NCBI RefSeq assembly: GCF_001244995.1
Contig: NZ_LN869529.1
Span: forward strand, 2,126,957 to 2,190,956
DNA: 64,000 nt
Direction: 5' to 3'
Source of the DNA: Intestinimonas massiliensis (ex Afouda et al. 2020)
GTDB taxonomy: Bacteria; Bacillota; Clostridia; Oscillospirales; Oscillospiraceae
The translations under genes and the position numbers were made by a program. The notes under the pieces are model-generated. The model was not told the DNA's origin and made no database searches. It saw only the letters and a list, made by a program, of their open reading frames with translations. Position 1 is the stretch's first letter. Each line of letters begins with the position of its first letter. Shown here in pieces: positions 52,588 to 61,700 of this stretch.

Positions 52588-53820
52588 TCAGAACCGGCGG
52601 AGAAACAGGTCGCTCTCCTCCAAAAAGGCGTCCACCGTCTCGAATCCCAGGCGGCGGAGCAGCTCCGGCACATAGGGGTTGTCCAGCGGGGTGGGGTATT
52701 CCGCCGCCTGCCCGTAGCGGTCCACGTTTTTTCGGCCCGTCTCCCGGTCCAGGACGGCCCTGGGTCCCCCGACGCAGCCGCCCACGCAGCCCATACCCTC
52801 GAAGAAGTTGGCGCTGCGCTCCCCCTTCCGGAGCTCCTCCATCATGGCCCGGCAGGCGGGCACGCCGTCGGCCTGCCGGGTACGCACCTGGATGCTCCGA
52901 TCCGGGCGGAGCCGCTCCACGGTGGCCCGCACCGCCTCGCTGACGCCCCCCGTCCGGGCGTAGATCCGCCCCGCTCGGGAGGAGTGGTCCCGCTCGGCCT
53001 CCTCCATCGCGGCGGGATCCATACCCGCTGCGTCAAAAATGTCCTGCATCTCCTGAAAGGTCAGCACATAGTCCACCGCCCCCCGCAGGTCCGGCTCCCG
53101 GGCCTCCGCCTTCTTGGCCAGGCAGGGCCCCACAAAGACCGTCAGCGCGTCGGGGTGGAGGTGTTTCACCGTGCGTCCGGCGGCGATCATAGGGGAGACT
53201 GCCCCGGGGACATGGGGCATGAGCTGATGGTACACCTTCCGGATCATGGCGATCCACAGGGGACAGCAGCAGCTCGTGAGCTGAAAATCCGCCTCTGTGC
53301 AGACGTTGCGGTCGAACTCCAGCGCCTCCTTCAGGGTGAGCACATCGGCAAACAGCGCCACCTCCACCATACCGGAGAAGCCCAAGGCCTTGAAAGCGGA
53401 GCGGAGCCTGCCCGGTGTCACCTCGGCGGAAAACTGGCCCAGGAAGGCCGGGGCGATGAGGGCGTAGGCCGGTCCCGTGGCGTGCTTGAGGGCGTCCAGG
53501 GCGGGGAGCACGTCCCGGCTGGCGGTGAGGCGGCCCGAGCGGCAGGCCGCGATGCAGGCCGCGCATCCGGCGCAGCGGTCCGGGTCCACGGTCAGCTCCC
53601 CCTTCTCATCCCGGACGATGGCGTCGAACAGGCAGGCGGCGGCGCAGGGGGCCTCCCCCTCCCCACAGGTACACCGGCCGGTCCGCCACACCGGCGGGTG
53701 CGCCTCGGGGTGGAGCAGGCAGTCCAGCTCCCCGGGGTCCGCTCCCTCCGGGTCGGGCACACCATTGCCGGTGACGGCGGATTTCAGCAGGGTGCGGTAC
53801 AGCTCTTCCAAGGTGGACAT
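52588..53820 (-). CDS. [FeFe]-hydrogenase-like iron-sulfur protein
   Basis: 410 aa. Ferredoxin-like Cys cluster CAGCAACIAAC (83-93), preceded by a further Cys group (CTCGEGEAPCAAAC). H-cluster motifs: TSCCCPLW (P1), GPCLAKKAEA (P2) and EGMGCVGGCVGG (P3); all H-cluster cysteines are kept. P3 has EGMGC in place of the usual EVMAC, and Pro follows the second GG. Probably a putative sensory or group B/C-type hydrogenase rather than a main catalytic HydA. No maturases nearby. Confidence 0.82.
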   Translation of the reverse strand: MSTLEELYRTLLKSAVTGNGVPDPEGADPGELDCLLHPEAHPPVWRTGRCTCGEGEAPCAAACLFDAIVRDEKGELTVDPDRCAGCAACIAACRSGRLTASRDVLPALDALKHATGPAYALIAPAFLGQFSAEVTPGRLRSAFKALGFSGMVEVALFADVLTLKEALEFDRNVCTEADFQLTSCCCPLWIAMIRKVYHQLMPHVPGAVSPMIAAGRTVKHLHPDALTVFVGPCLAKKAEAREPDLRGAVDYVLTFQEMQDIFDAAGMDPAAMEEAERDHSSRAGRIYARTGGVSEAVRATVERLRPDRSIQVRTRQADGVPACRAMMEELRKGERSANFFEGMGCVGGCVGGPRAVLDRETGRKNVDRYGQAAEYPTPLDNPYVPELLRRLGFETVDAFLEESDLFLRRF

Positions 53821-53914
53821 GGCGTTTCGCTCCTTTTGGTGATCTGGACCCTTAGCATGTGCAGGTCCGAAGCCGTCTATTCCATATTCTGGGGCACGAA
53901 AGCAAAACCCCCTG

Positions 53915-54697
53915 TCACTCCAGCAGCCCCAGCCGCTCCAGCGCCAGGGCGGCCTGCTCCCGGGTCAGGGCGGTGCGGGGCTTGGTACCGTCGAACACGC
54001 CCCGGGCCTCCGCCCGCTCCCACGCGTCCCTGGCCCAGCCGCTGGCGGACTCCTTCTCCGCCCGGGCGGTATACTCCGCCATGGCCCTGGCAAACATGGT
54101 ATCAAATTGCTCCTGTGTCATGGATTCCTCCCCCTCTCCCCGCAGCGCCGCCCGCACGTCGCCGCGCAAATCGTCCATACGCTTGCCATGTCTGGGAAAC
54201 CAGTGGGCCACGTCGCCGTGGTTGCTGGCGATCCCCCTGGCATACCCCTCGGAATGGTCCAGGATGTCCTCCATGGGGTCCAGGCCGTACCGCCTGCACA
54301 GCATGGCGCACAGCTCCACCGCATTGCGATAGACGGCGGCGAAATAGCCGGCGTTCCGCTCCGCGTCGTAGCCCACCATGGTACCGCCCCGGTAGGTATG
54401 CCCCGCAGGCTCCAGGATCTCAAAGCTGATGTGGGTGTTGTTGGCCGAGGTCCCCCCGGCCCGGGGCGTGCCCGCGTGCCAGCCCCGCCGGTCCCAGGGC
54501 AGAGTCTGCACCACACCGCCGGTATGGACGAAGGCGTGGACGCAGGCGTTCACGCCCGGCCGGTCCCAGCTTTTGAGAAAGACCTCCACGTCGGGCTGGG
54601 CCACCCCGGTGGAGTGGACCATGATCCCCCTGGGTACGATGGTCCGCCCTGCCTGATAGCAGTCGTTTTGGGTCAGAAAATGCTGTGTCAGTTTCAA
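53915..54697 (-). CDS. N-acetylmuramoyl-L-alanine amidase (Amidase_2)
   Basis: 260 aa. Zinc ligands lie in IMVHSTG and the NHGDVAHWFPRHGK block (residues about 145-165); the substrate helix is SFEILE. The C-terminal 60 residues (WARDAWERAEARGVFDG, then LTREQAALALERLG) look like one SLH-type repeat. No signal peptide is visible, so export may be holin-dependent or non-classical. TTG 54697 is chosen for its SD (GGAGGGGAG); an in-frame ATG upstream lacks one. Confidence 0.85.
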   Translation of the reverse strand: MKLTQHFLTQNDCYQAGRTIVPRGIMVHSTGVAQPDVEVFLKSWDRPGVNACVHAFVHTGGVVQTLPWDRRGWHAGTPRAGGTSANNTHISFEILEPAGHTYRGGTMVGYDAERNAGYFAAVYRNAVELCAMLCRRYGLDPMEDILDHSEGYARGIASNHGDVAHWFPRHGKRMDDLRGDVRAALRGEGEESMTQEQFDTMFARAMAEYTARAEKESASGWARDAWERAEARGVFDGTKPRTALTREQAALALERLGLLE

Positions 54698-54758
54698 TTT
54701 GCTCCCCTCCTCACCCCTTCCGGGTCCTTCGGTGCGGGGTTGCACCTCTCCGTCCCCC

Positions 54759-54787
54759 TTGCAATCTCCTGCGGCGCATGATATAAT
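54759..54787 (+). promoter_or_regulatory. Sigma-A promoter of prfC
   Basis: TTGCAA, 17-bp spacer, TATAAT; leader of about 87 nt before the prfC start. Confidence 0.85.
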
Positions 54788-54812
54788 TTTCTGTCCAACT
54801 TTTCTGCTGTTT

Positions 54813-54832
54813 GGAGGGTTTACCCGATGTAA
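54813..54832 (+). promoter_or_regulatory. SD plus AUG-UAA start-stop in the prfC leader
   Basis: GGAGGG (54813-54818), 8-bp spacing, then ATGTAA (54827-54832): an initiation codon directly followed by a stop. AGGGTTT (54815-54821) can pair with AAACCCT (54873-54879), next to the real prfC start codon. A ribosome here would compete with that pairing. Confidence 0.5.
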
Positions 54833-54879
54833 CGTGCGTCTGTAGCTGACTGAATTGAATCTAAATGGAGGGAAACCCT

Positions 54880-56481
54880 TTGTCCAAATATGAATCCGAA
54901 ATCTCCCGGCGCAGGACCTTTGCCATCATCTCCCACCCCGACGCTGGTAAGACCACTCTGACCGAAAAATTCCTGCTCTACGGCGGGGCCATCGCCCAGG
55001 CCGGCGTGGTCAAGGGCAAGAAGAACGCCCGCGCCGCCACCTCCGACTGGATGGAGATCGAAAAGCAGCGCGGCATCTCGGTCACCTCCTCGGTGATGCA
55101 GTTCCAGTACGAGGGATACTGCATCAACATCCTGGACACCCCCGGCCACCAGGACTTCTCCGAGGACACTTACCGCACCCTCATGGCCGCCGACTCCGCC
55201 GTCATGGTCATCGACGCGGCCAAGGGCGTGGAGGCCCAGACCCGGAAGCTCTTCAAGGTCTGCGTCATGCGGGACATCCCCATCTTCACCTTCATCAACA
55301 AGATGGACCGGGAGGCCCGGGACCCCTTCGAGCTGTGCGAGGAGATCGAAAAGGAGCTGGGCATCGACACCTACGCTGTCAACTGGCCCATCGGCTGCGG
55401 CAAGGAGTTCCAGGGCGTCTACGACCGGAACAAGCGGGAGATCATCCACTTTACCTCCAACGGCGGGGCCCGGCAGGCCACGGCGGTGGAGGTGGGCTTG
55501 GACGACCCGGGGCTGGACGGTCTCATCGGCGCCAAGTTCCGCAGCCAGCTCTCCGACGATGTTGAGCTCTTAGACGGCGCCTCCTGTGAGTTTGACATGG
55601 ACCGGGTGCGCCACGGCAAGCTCTCCCCCGTGTTCTTCGGCTCCGCTCTCACGAACTTTGGCGTGGAGCCCTTTTTGGAGGACTTCCTGCGCATGACCAC
55701 GCCGCCCCTGCCCCGCACGGCGGGCGAGCAGTTGGTGGACTCCACGGACGACGATTTCTCCGCCTTTGTGTTCAAGATTCAGGCCAATATGAACAAGGCC
55801 CACCGGGACCGCATCGCCTTCATGCGCTTGGTCTCCGGCCGGTTCGACGCCGACAAGGAGGTCTATCACGTCCAGGGCGGCAAAAAGCTCAAGCTCTCCC
55901 GGCCCCAGCAGCTCATGGCCGCCGAGCGGGAGATCATCGAAGAGGCCTACGCCGGGGATATCATCGGCGTGTTCGACCCGGGCATCTTCTCCATCGGAGA
56001 TACCCTGTGCGCCCCGGGCCGGAAGTTTCGCTTCGACCCCATCCCCACCTTCGCCCCGGAGCACTTCCGCCGGGTGCGGCCGCTGGACACCATGAAACGC
56101 AAGCAGTTCCTCAAGGGGATGGAGCAGATCGCCCAGGAGGGCGCCATCCAGATCTTCAAGACCCCCTACACCGGCATGGAGGAGGTCATCGTGGGCGTGG
56201 TGGGCACCCTGCAGTTCGACGTGCTGGAGTACCGGCTGAAAAACGAGTACGGCGTGGACCTCTATATGGAGGGCCTGCCCTACGAGTATCTGCGCTGGAT
56301 CGACCACGACGGGGACGAGCCGCTGAAGGAGGAGGACCTGATTCTGGGCACCGACGTGAAGCTGGTGGAGGATTATAAGGGACGTCAGCTTCTGCTCTTC
56401 GCCTCCCAGTGGTCCATCAACTGGGTGGCGGACAAGAACAAGGCCTTGACCCTCACCGAATTCGGCGGGACAAGGGAGTGA
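54880..56481 (+). CDS. prfC: Peptide chain release factor 3
   Basis: 533 aa GTPase that removes RF1/RF2 after termination. G1 SHPDAGKTT, G3 DTPGHQDF and G4 NKMDRE are intact, followed by the domain II/III typical of RF3. TTG 54880 is preferred (SD GGAGGG, 7-bp spacing, N-terminus MSKYESEISRRRTF); the in-frame ATG at 54865 would place the SD inside the gene. Its leader contains a start-stop minimal ORF. The next gene starts 4 bp after the stop. Confidence 0.95.
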   Translation: MSKYESEISRRRTFAIISHPDAGKTTLTEKFLLYGGAIAQAGVVKGKKNARAATSDWMEIEKQRGISVTSSVMQFQYEGYCINILDTPGHQDFSEDTYRTLMAADSAVMVIDAAKGVEAQTRKLFKVCVMRDIPIFTFINKMDREARDPFELCEEIEKELGIDTYAVNWPIGCGKEFQGVYDRNKREIIHFTSNGGARQATAVEVGLDDPGLDGLIGAKFRSQLSDDVELLDGASCEFDMDRVRHGKLSPVFFGSALTNFGVEPFLEDFLRMTTPPLPRTAGEQLVDSTDDDFSAFVFKIQANMNKAHRDRIAFMRLVSGRFDADKEVYHVQGGKKLKLSRPQQLMAAEREIIEEAYAGDIIGVFDPGIFSIGDTLCAPGRKFRFDPIPTFAPEHFRRVRPLDTMKRKQFLKGMEQIAQEGAIQIFKTPYTGMEEVIVGVVGTLQFDVLEYRLKNEYGVDLYMEGLPYEYLRWIDHDGDEPLKEEDLILGTDVKLVEDYKGRQLLLFASQWSINWVADKNKALTLTEFGGTRE

Positions 56482-56485
56482 GCGT

Positions 56486-57079
56486 ATGACCCAGCGGGAG
56501 CGCATGCTGTCCGGCGGGCTCTACTCCGCCGCCGACCCGGAGCTTTTCCGGTTGCGGCAGGAGGCGCGGCGGCTGACCCGGCTTTACAACCAGACCGCCG
56601 AGGACCAGCCGGAGGAGCGCCGCCGCCTGCTGGAGGCGCTGCTGGGCGGCGTGGGGGAGAACGCCTTCCTCGAGCCCCCCTTCCGCTGTGACTACGGCGG
56701 CAACATCACGGTGGGGCGGGATTTTTACGCCAACTACGACTGCATCATCCTGGATGTATGTCCGGTCACCATCGGCAACCGGGTGCTGTTTGGTCCCCGG
56801 GTGGGGCTCTACGGCGCGGGGCACCCCCTGGACCCGGAGGTCCGGGCCGGCGGGCTGGAAAACGGCGGTCCCATCACCATTGGCGACGACGTCTGGCTGG
56901 GCGGCGGCGTGGTAGTCCTCCCCGGCGTCACCATTGGGGCGGGTGCGGTGATCGCCGCCGGTGCGGTGGTCACCCGCGATATTCCCTCCGGCGTTCTGGC
57001 GGCGGGCGTCCCCTGCCGGGTTCTGCGGCCCTTGAACGAGCGGGACCGCACTTACTGGCGCGGCCTCCAGAAGGTCTAG
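56486..57079 (+). CDS. Maltose/galactoside O-acetyltransferase family (hexapeptide repeat)
   Basis: 197 aa. The N-terminal Mac domain starts MTQRERMLSGGLYSAADPEL; the left-handed beta-helix repeats follow, with HPLDPEVR, GGGVVVLPGVTIGAGAVIAAGAVVTRDIP and the catalytic His region YGAGHPL. An acetyl-CoA:sugar O-acetyltransferase (Maa/LacA/NodL group). Co-transcribed with prfC (4-bp gap), with no obvious functional link. Sugar acceptor unknown. Confidence 0.92.
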   Translation: MTQRERMLSGGLYSAADPELFRLRQEARRLTRLYNQTAEDQPEERRRLLEALLGGVGENAFLEPPFRCDYGGNITVGRDFYANYDCIILDVCPVTIGNRVLFGPRVGLYGAGHPLDPEVRAGGLENGGPITIGDDVWLGGGVVVLPGVTIGAGAVIAAGAVVTRDIPSGVLAAGVPCRVLRPLNERDRTYWRGLQKV

Positions 57080-57112
57080 CGGCAGGACTGAGCTGCCCCG
57101 TCTATGCATTGA

Positions 57113-57154
57113 AAAAACCAGCGTCCCGGCTTGGGCCGGGACGCTGGTTTTTTT
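57113..57154 (+). terminator. Intrinsic terminator after the acetyltransferase
   Basis: 16-bp stem AAACCAGCGTCCCGGC with complement, loop TTGG, then TTTTTTT. Confidence 0.92.
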
Positions 57155-57234
57155 GTTTTTGCCCAAAAGATGCACCCCATCGCCCAATCTGGATAGAATG
57201 ATAACAGGAATCAGGTGAAGGGAGACGGCGTGCC

Positions 57235-57678
57235 ATGGAGGAGGATACCCTGCGGCAGCAGTTGGGGATCGTGGACCAGTCGCTGGGCTTCCTGCTCATC
57301 CTCATCGCGTCGGTGCTGCTGTCTTTTTACACCGTGGTCATCCAGCGTCGGGGGCTCTGCCTCACGATATTGGGAGATACCGAGGCCGCCGCCGGCCTGC
57401 CTGACGTCTATCCCATCAAGCGGAGAGCCTCCGCCATGGTGGTGGGCTCCCTCGGCTTCTTTCTGTGCCTGGCGCTCAACGCCTGGCAGCAGGCGGAGCA
57501 GGGGGACGACTGCGTGGCCCGGCGCTCCGCCACAGTCAACCTGTGGGCCTCCCTCTTTGTGCTCCTGGCGGGTATCATGCGGCTGATGGACCTGGATTTC
57601 GTGGCGTGCTGCTCCGGCGGCAGCGCGGCGGCGGAGCAGGAGGCGGAACCGCTGGAGGACAGTACACTGCCGGCTTAG
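57235..57678 (+). CDS. Hypothetical three-helix membrane protein
   Basis: 147 aa with hydrophobic helices at about 16-36, 66-86 and 103-121 and an acidic, Ala/Glu-rich C-terminus. SD GAAGGGAG precedes ATG 57235. It is 26 bp before the SleB/CwlJ-type hydrolase, so a sporulation or germination link is possible; no family recognised. Confidence 0.65.
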   Translation: MEEDTLRQQLGIVDQSLGFLLILIASVLLSFYTVVIQRRGLCLTILGDTEAAAGLPDVYPIKRRASAMVVGSLGFFLCLALNAWQQAEQGDDCVARRSATVNLWASLFVLLAGIMRLMDLDFVACCSGGSAAAEQEAEPLEDSTLPA

Positions 57679-57703
57679 ATTATCCTTTCCAGGAGGCGAC
57701 CCT

Positions 57704-58135
57704 ATGACAGATCTGGAACTTTTGGCCCGCATCATCCAGTGCGAGGCCGGAGGCGAGGGCGAACAGGGCATGAAAGCGGTGGCCTGCGTGGTGATGAACC
57801 GGGTCAACGTGAGCTACGGCGAATACGGGCGGCTGGAGCCCACCATCCGGGCCGTCATCTACCAGCCCGGCCAGTTCGACTGCGCCCGGGAGACCATTCG
57901 GGGACAGTACAATGCCCAAAACATCTACAACATGTCGGTGGAGGAGATCCACTACGACATCGCCAACTGGGCCATAGCGGGAAACCGGCTGACCAACCTA
58001 GGCTTTGCCCTGTGGTACTTCAATCCCTTTGTCCCAAGCTGCCGCCCGAACTTTCCCTCCCGGGTGGGGGAGTTTGTGGTGCGCATCGGCAACCACTGTT
58101 TTTACAATCCCACCGAGGCTTACGCCGATACATAA
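57704..58135 (+). CDS. Spore cortex-lytic hydrolase, CwlJ/SleB-like
   Basis: 143 aa, consisting only of the Hydrolase_2 domain. The catalytic Glu is in IIQCEAGGEGEQGMKAVACVV; the C-terminus has FNPFVPSCRPNFPSRVGEF and the IGNHCFY motif. No signal peptide, as in CwlJ (which is made in the mother cell and held in the coat) rather than SleB. The adjacent GerQ-like gene strengthens a CwlJ assignment, since CwlJ depends on GerQ in Bacillus. Confidence 0.85.
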   Translation: MTDLELLARIIQCEAGGEGEQGMKAVACVVMNRVNVSYGEYGRLEPTIRAVIYQPGQFDCARETIRGQYNAQNIYNMSVEEIHYDIANWAIAGNRLTNLGFALWYFNPFVPSCRPNFPSRVGEFVVRIGNHCFYNPTEAYADT

Positions 58136-58147
58136 CAGGAGGAGAAT

Positions 58148-58639
58148 GTGTCTATGAATCAATTTTATCCCGATGGTATGCGGGACATCGCCCTCAACCG
58201 CGCCAATGAAAACGGTGGGCTGGTGACGCCGCCGGATGAGAACTTCAACACCGACGCCATGCGCGGCTCCATGCAGCAGATTCTGTCCGACAACCTGGGC
58301 AACTTTGTGGTCTGCGAGTTTCTGGTGGGCACCCAGGCCATGACGCAGAAGGAGGGCATCCTCTACAGTGTGGGCCGCAGCTATCTGACCCTCTACGAGG
58401 AGCTCACCCAGACCTTTGTGGTCTGCGACATCTTCTCGGTCAAATTCGTCACCTTCTATCTGCCCGGCCAGCGACCGGGTCAGACCGGCGGCCCGCTGAG
58501 CGTACCCACCGTCAATGTCCCCGGAGTGGGGCAGGTTCCCGCGGGCCCCTATGGTCTGGGCACCGGCAATATTCCCTCATCCTCCGCATCGACTGTTCCC
58601 CGCTCCACCGGAAATCGCACCCTGAATTCCGGCCGGTAG
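58148..58639 (+). CDS. GerQ-like spore coat protein
   Basis: 163 aa from GTG 58148 (SD GGAGG, 5-bp spacing) or 161 aa from ATG 58154 (11-bp spacing); the start is ambiguous. The core MQQILSDNLGNFVVCEFLVG, then YSVGRSYLTLYEE and DIFSVKFVTFY resembles GerQ. The C-terminal 45 residues are Pro/Gly/Ser-rich. It directly follows the CwlJ-like gene. Assigned by core similarity and context; sequence similarity to Bacillus GerQ is modest. Confidence 0.7.
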   Translation: MSMNQFYPDGMRDIALNRANENGGLVTPPDENFNTDAMRGSMQQILSDNLGNFVVCEFLVGTQAMTQKEGILYSVGRSYLTLYEELTQTFVVCDIFSVKFVTFYLPGQRPGQTGGPLSVPTVNVPGVGQVPAGPYGLGTGNIPSSSASTVPRSTGNRTLNSGR

Positions 58640-58645
58640 CTCAAA

Positions 58646-58686
58646 AAGGCCGCCCCGTCTTGCGACGGGGCGGCCTTCCGTTTTTT
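58646..58686 (+). terminator. Intrinsic terminator after the GerQ-like gene
   Basis: 14-bp stem AAGGCCGCCCCGTC with complement, then CCGTTTTTT. Also lies just past the nifJ stop on the other strand. Confidence 0.88.
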
Positions 58687-58700
58687 ACTTGACTTGCCGC

Positions 58701-61700
58701 TTAGGCGTACAGAGCCTGGAGCTTGACCAGATGCTCGTAGCGGGCCTTGGCGGACTCTTCGGACTCGGCAAACAGCACCTTGGCGCGCTCGGGGAAGGAG
58801 CGGGTCAGTGCGGAGTAGCGGGCCTCGTTCATCAGGAACTCCTGATAGCCGCCGGCGGGGGCCTTGGAGTCCAGGGTGAAGGGGCTCTTGCCCTCGGCCT
58901 TCAGAGCGGGGTTGAACCGGAACAGGTTCCAGTAGCCGCAGTCCACGGCCTTCTTCATCTCGCTCTGGCAGTTGGCCATGCCGCCCTTGATGGAGTGCAT
59001 CTCGCAGGGGGCGTAGCCGATGATCAGAGAGGGCCCGTGATAGGCCTCGGCCTCGTTGATGGCCTTCAGGGTCTGGGCGGGATTAGCGCCCATGGCCACC
59101 TGAGCCACGTAGACGTAGCCGTACTGCATGGCGATCTCGGCCAGGGACTTCTTGGCGGTAGCCTTGCCAGCCGCGGCGAACTGAGCGACAGCGCCGAAGT
59201 TGGTGGACTTGGAGGCCTGACCGCCGGTGTTGGAGTACACCTCGGTGTCGAAAACCATGATGTTCACGTCCTCGCCGGAGGCGATGACGTGGTCCAGGCC
59301 GCCGTAGCCGATGTCGTAGGCCCAGCCGTCGCCGCCGAAGATCCAGATGGACTTCTTGGACAGGTACTCCTTGCTGGCCAGGATCTCGCGGCCCAGCGTG
59401 CAGGCCTCGCAGCCGCAGTCGGCCTTCACAACGGCCTCCAGAGCGGCCACATACTTCTTGGTCGCCTCGCCGTTGGCAGCGCCGTCGGCCATGGTGTCCA
59501 GCCACTCCTGGCCGGCCGCCTTGATGGCGTCGTCGGTGTAGTCGATGGCGATCAGGGCCTTGGTCTGCTCCGCCAGGCGGTCACGAATAGCCTTCTGGCC
59601 GTAGAAAATACCCAGGCCGTGCTCGGCGTTGTCCTCGAACAGGGAGTTGGCCCAGGCGGGACCATGGCCGCACTTGTTGACGGTGTAGGGAGAGGTCGCG
59701 GCGGGACCGCCCCAGATGGAGGAGCAGCCGGTGGCGTTGGAGATATACATCCGGTCGCCGCAGACCTGGGTAATCAGGCGGGCGTAGCTGGTCTCAGCGC
59801 AGCCGGCGCAGGAGCCGGAGAACTCCAGCAGAGGCTGGTTAAACTGGCTGCCCTTAACGGAGGTGGTGTCGGCCACGTCGGGCTTGTCGGCCACCTTGGC
59901 CACCATGTAGTCGAACACGGGCTGCTGAGCGGCCTGGGATTCCTGGGGCACCATCTCCAGCGCCTTCACGGGGCAGACGCTGACGCAGACGGAGCAGCCC
60001 ATGCAGTCCAGGGGGCTGACCGCCAGGGAGAACTTGTAGACGCCCTTACCCTTGCCGGCCTTGATATCCACGATCTTGGCGGCCTCGGGGGCGTTCTTGG
60101 CCTCCTCCTCGGTCAGCGCGTAGGGACGGATGGTGGCGTGGGGGCAGACGTAGGAGCACTGGTTGCACTGGATGCACTTGGTCTCGTCCCACACGGGCAC
60201 GTTCACGGCCACGCCGCGCTTCTCATAGGCGGCGGCGCCCTGCTCGAAGGTGCCGTCCACGTGCTTGGTAAAGGCGGAGACGGGCAGGCTGTCGCCGTCC
60301 ATGCGGCCCACAGGCTCCATGATCTCCTGGACCATCTTCACGGTCTCGGCGCGGCCCTCCAGGCTCTCTTCCTTCTTCACATCCTCGGCGGTGGCCCAGG
60401 AGGCAGGAACATTGAACTTCTTGAAGGCGGTGGCGCCGGTATCGATGGCCTTGTGGTTCATATCCACCACGTCCTGGCCCTTCTTCAGGTAGGAGTGGGT
60501 GGCGGCGTCCTTCATGTAGCCGATGGCCTCTGCCTGGGGCATCACGTTGGCCAGAGCAAAGAAGGCGGACTGCAGGATGGTGTTGGTGCGCTTGCCCATG
60601 CCGATCTTGGCGGCCAGGTCGATGGCGTCGATGGTGTAGACGTTGATGTGGTGCTCGGCGATGTAGCGCTTGGCCACGGCGGGCATGTGCTTGTCGATCT
60701 CCTCATCCGACCACTGGCAGTTGATGAGGAAGGTACCGCCGTCCTTCACGTCGCGGACCATGGGGAATGCCTTGATGATGTAAGCGGGGACGTGGCAGGC
60801 CACGAAGTCGGCCTTGTTGATGTAGTAGGGGCTCTTGATGGGCTTGTCGCCGAAGCGCAGGTGGCTGATGGTCACGCCGCCGGTCTTCTTGGAGTCATAC
60901 TGGAAGTACGCCTGGACGTACTTGTCGGTGTGGTCGCCGATGATCTTGATGGAGTTCTTGTTGGCGCCCACAGTACCGTCACCGCCCAGGCCCCAGAACT
61001 TGCACTCGATGGTGCCGGCCGCGGCGGTGTTGGGGCAGTCGTGCTCGGGCAGGGACAGACCGGTGACGTCGTCCACGATGCCGATGGTGAATTCCTTCTT
61101 GGGGGCGTCCTTGGCCAGCTCCTCATACACGGCGAACACGCTGCGGGGAGGCGTATCCTTGGAACCCAGGCCGTAACGGCCGCCGATGATGGTGGCCTGA
61201 CGACCGGCGTTGGCGAAGGCGGTCACCACGTCCAGATACAGGGGATCACCCTGGGCGCCGGGCTCCTTGGTGCGGTCCAGCACGGCAATCTTCTTGGCGG
61301 TGGCGGGGATGGCGGAGAGCAGCTTGTCGGCGCGGAAGGGCCGGTACAGGCGGACCTTTACCAGGCCGACCTTCTCGCCGTGGGCGTTCAGGTAGTCAAT
61401 GACTTCCTCGGTCACGTCGCAGATGGAGCCCATGGCGATGATGACGCGGTCGGCATCGGCGGCGCCGTAGTAGTTGAAGAGCTGATAGTCGGTGCCCAGC
61501 TTGGCGTTGACCTTGCCCATGTACTCCTCGACGATCTCGGGGACCGCCTCGTAGTAGCTGTTGCAGGCCTCGCGGTGCTGGAAGAAGATGTCGCCGTTCT
61601 CATGGGAGCCGCGCATGGTGGGATGCTCGGGGTTCAGGGCCCGCTCGCGGAAGGCCTTGACGGCGTCCATGTCCACCATATCCTTCAGGTCGTCGTAGTC

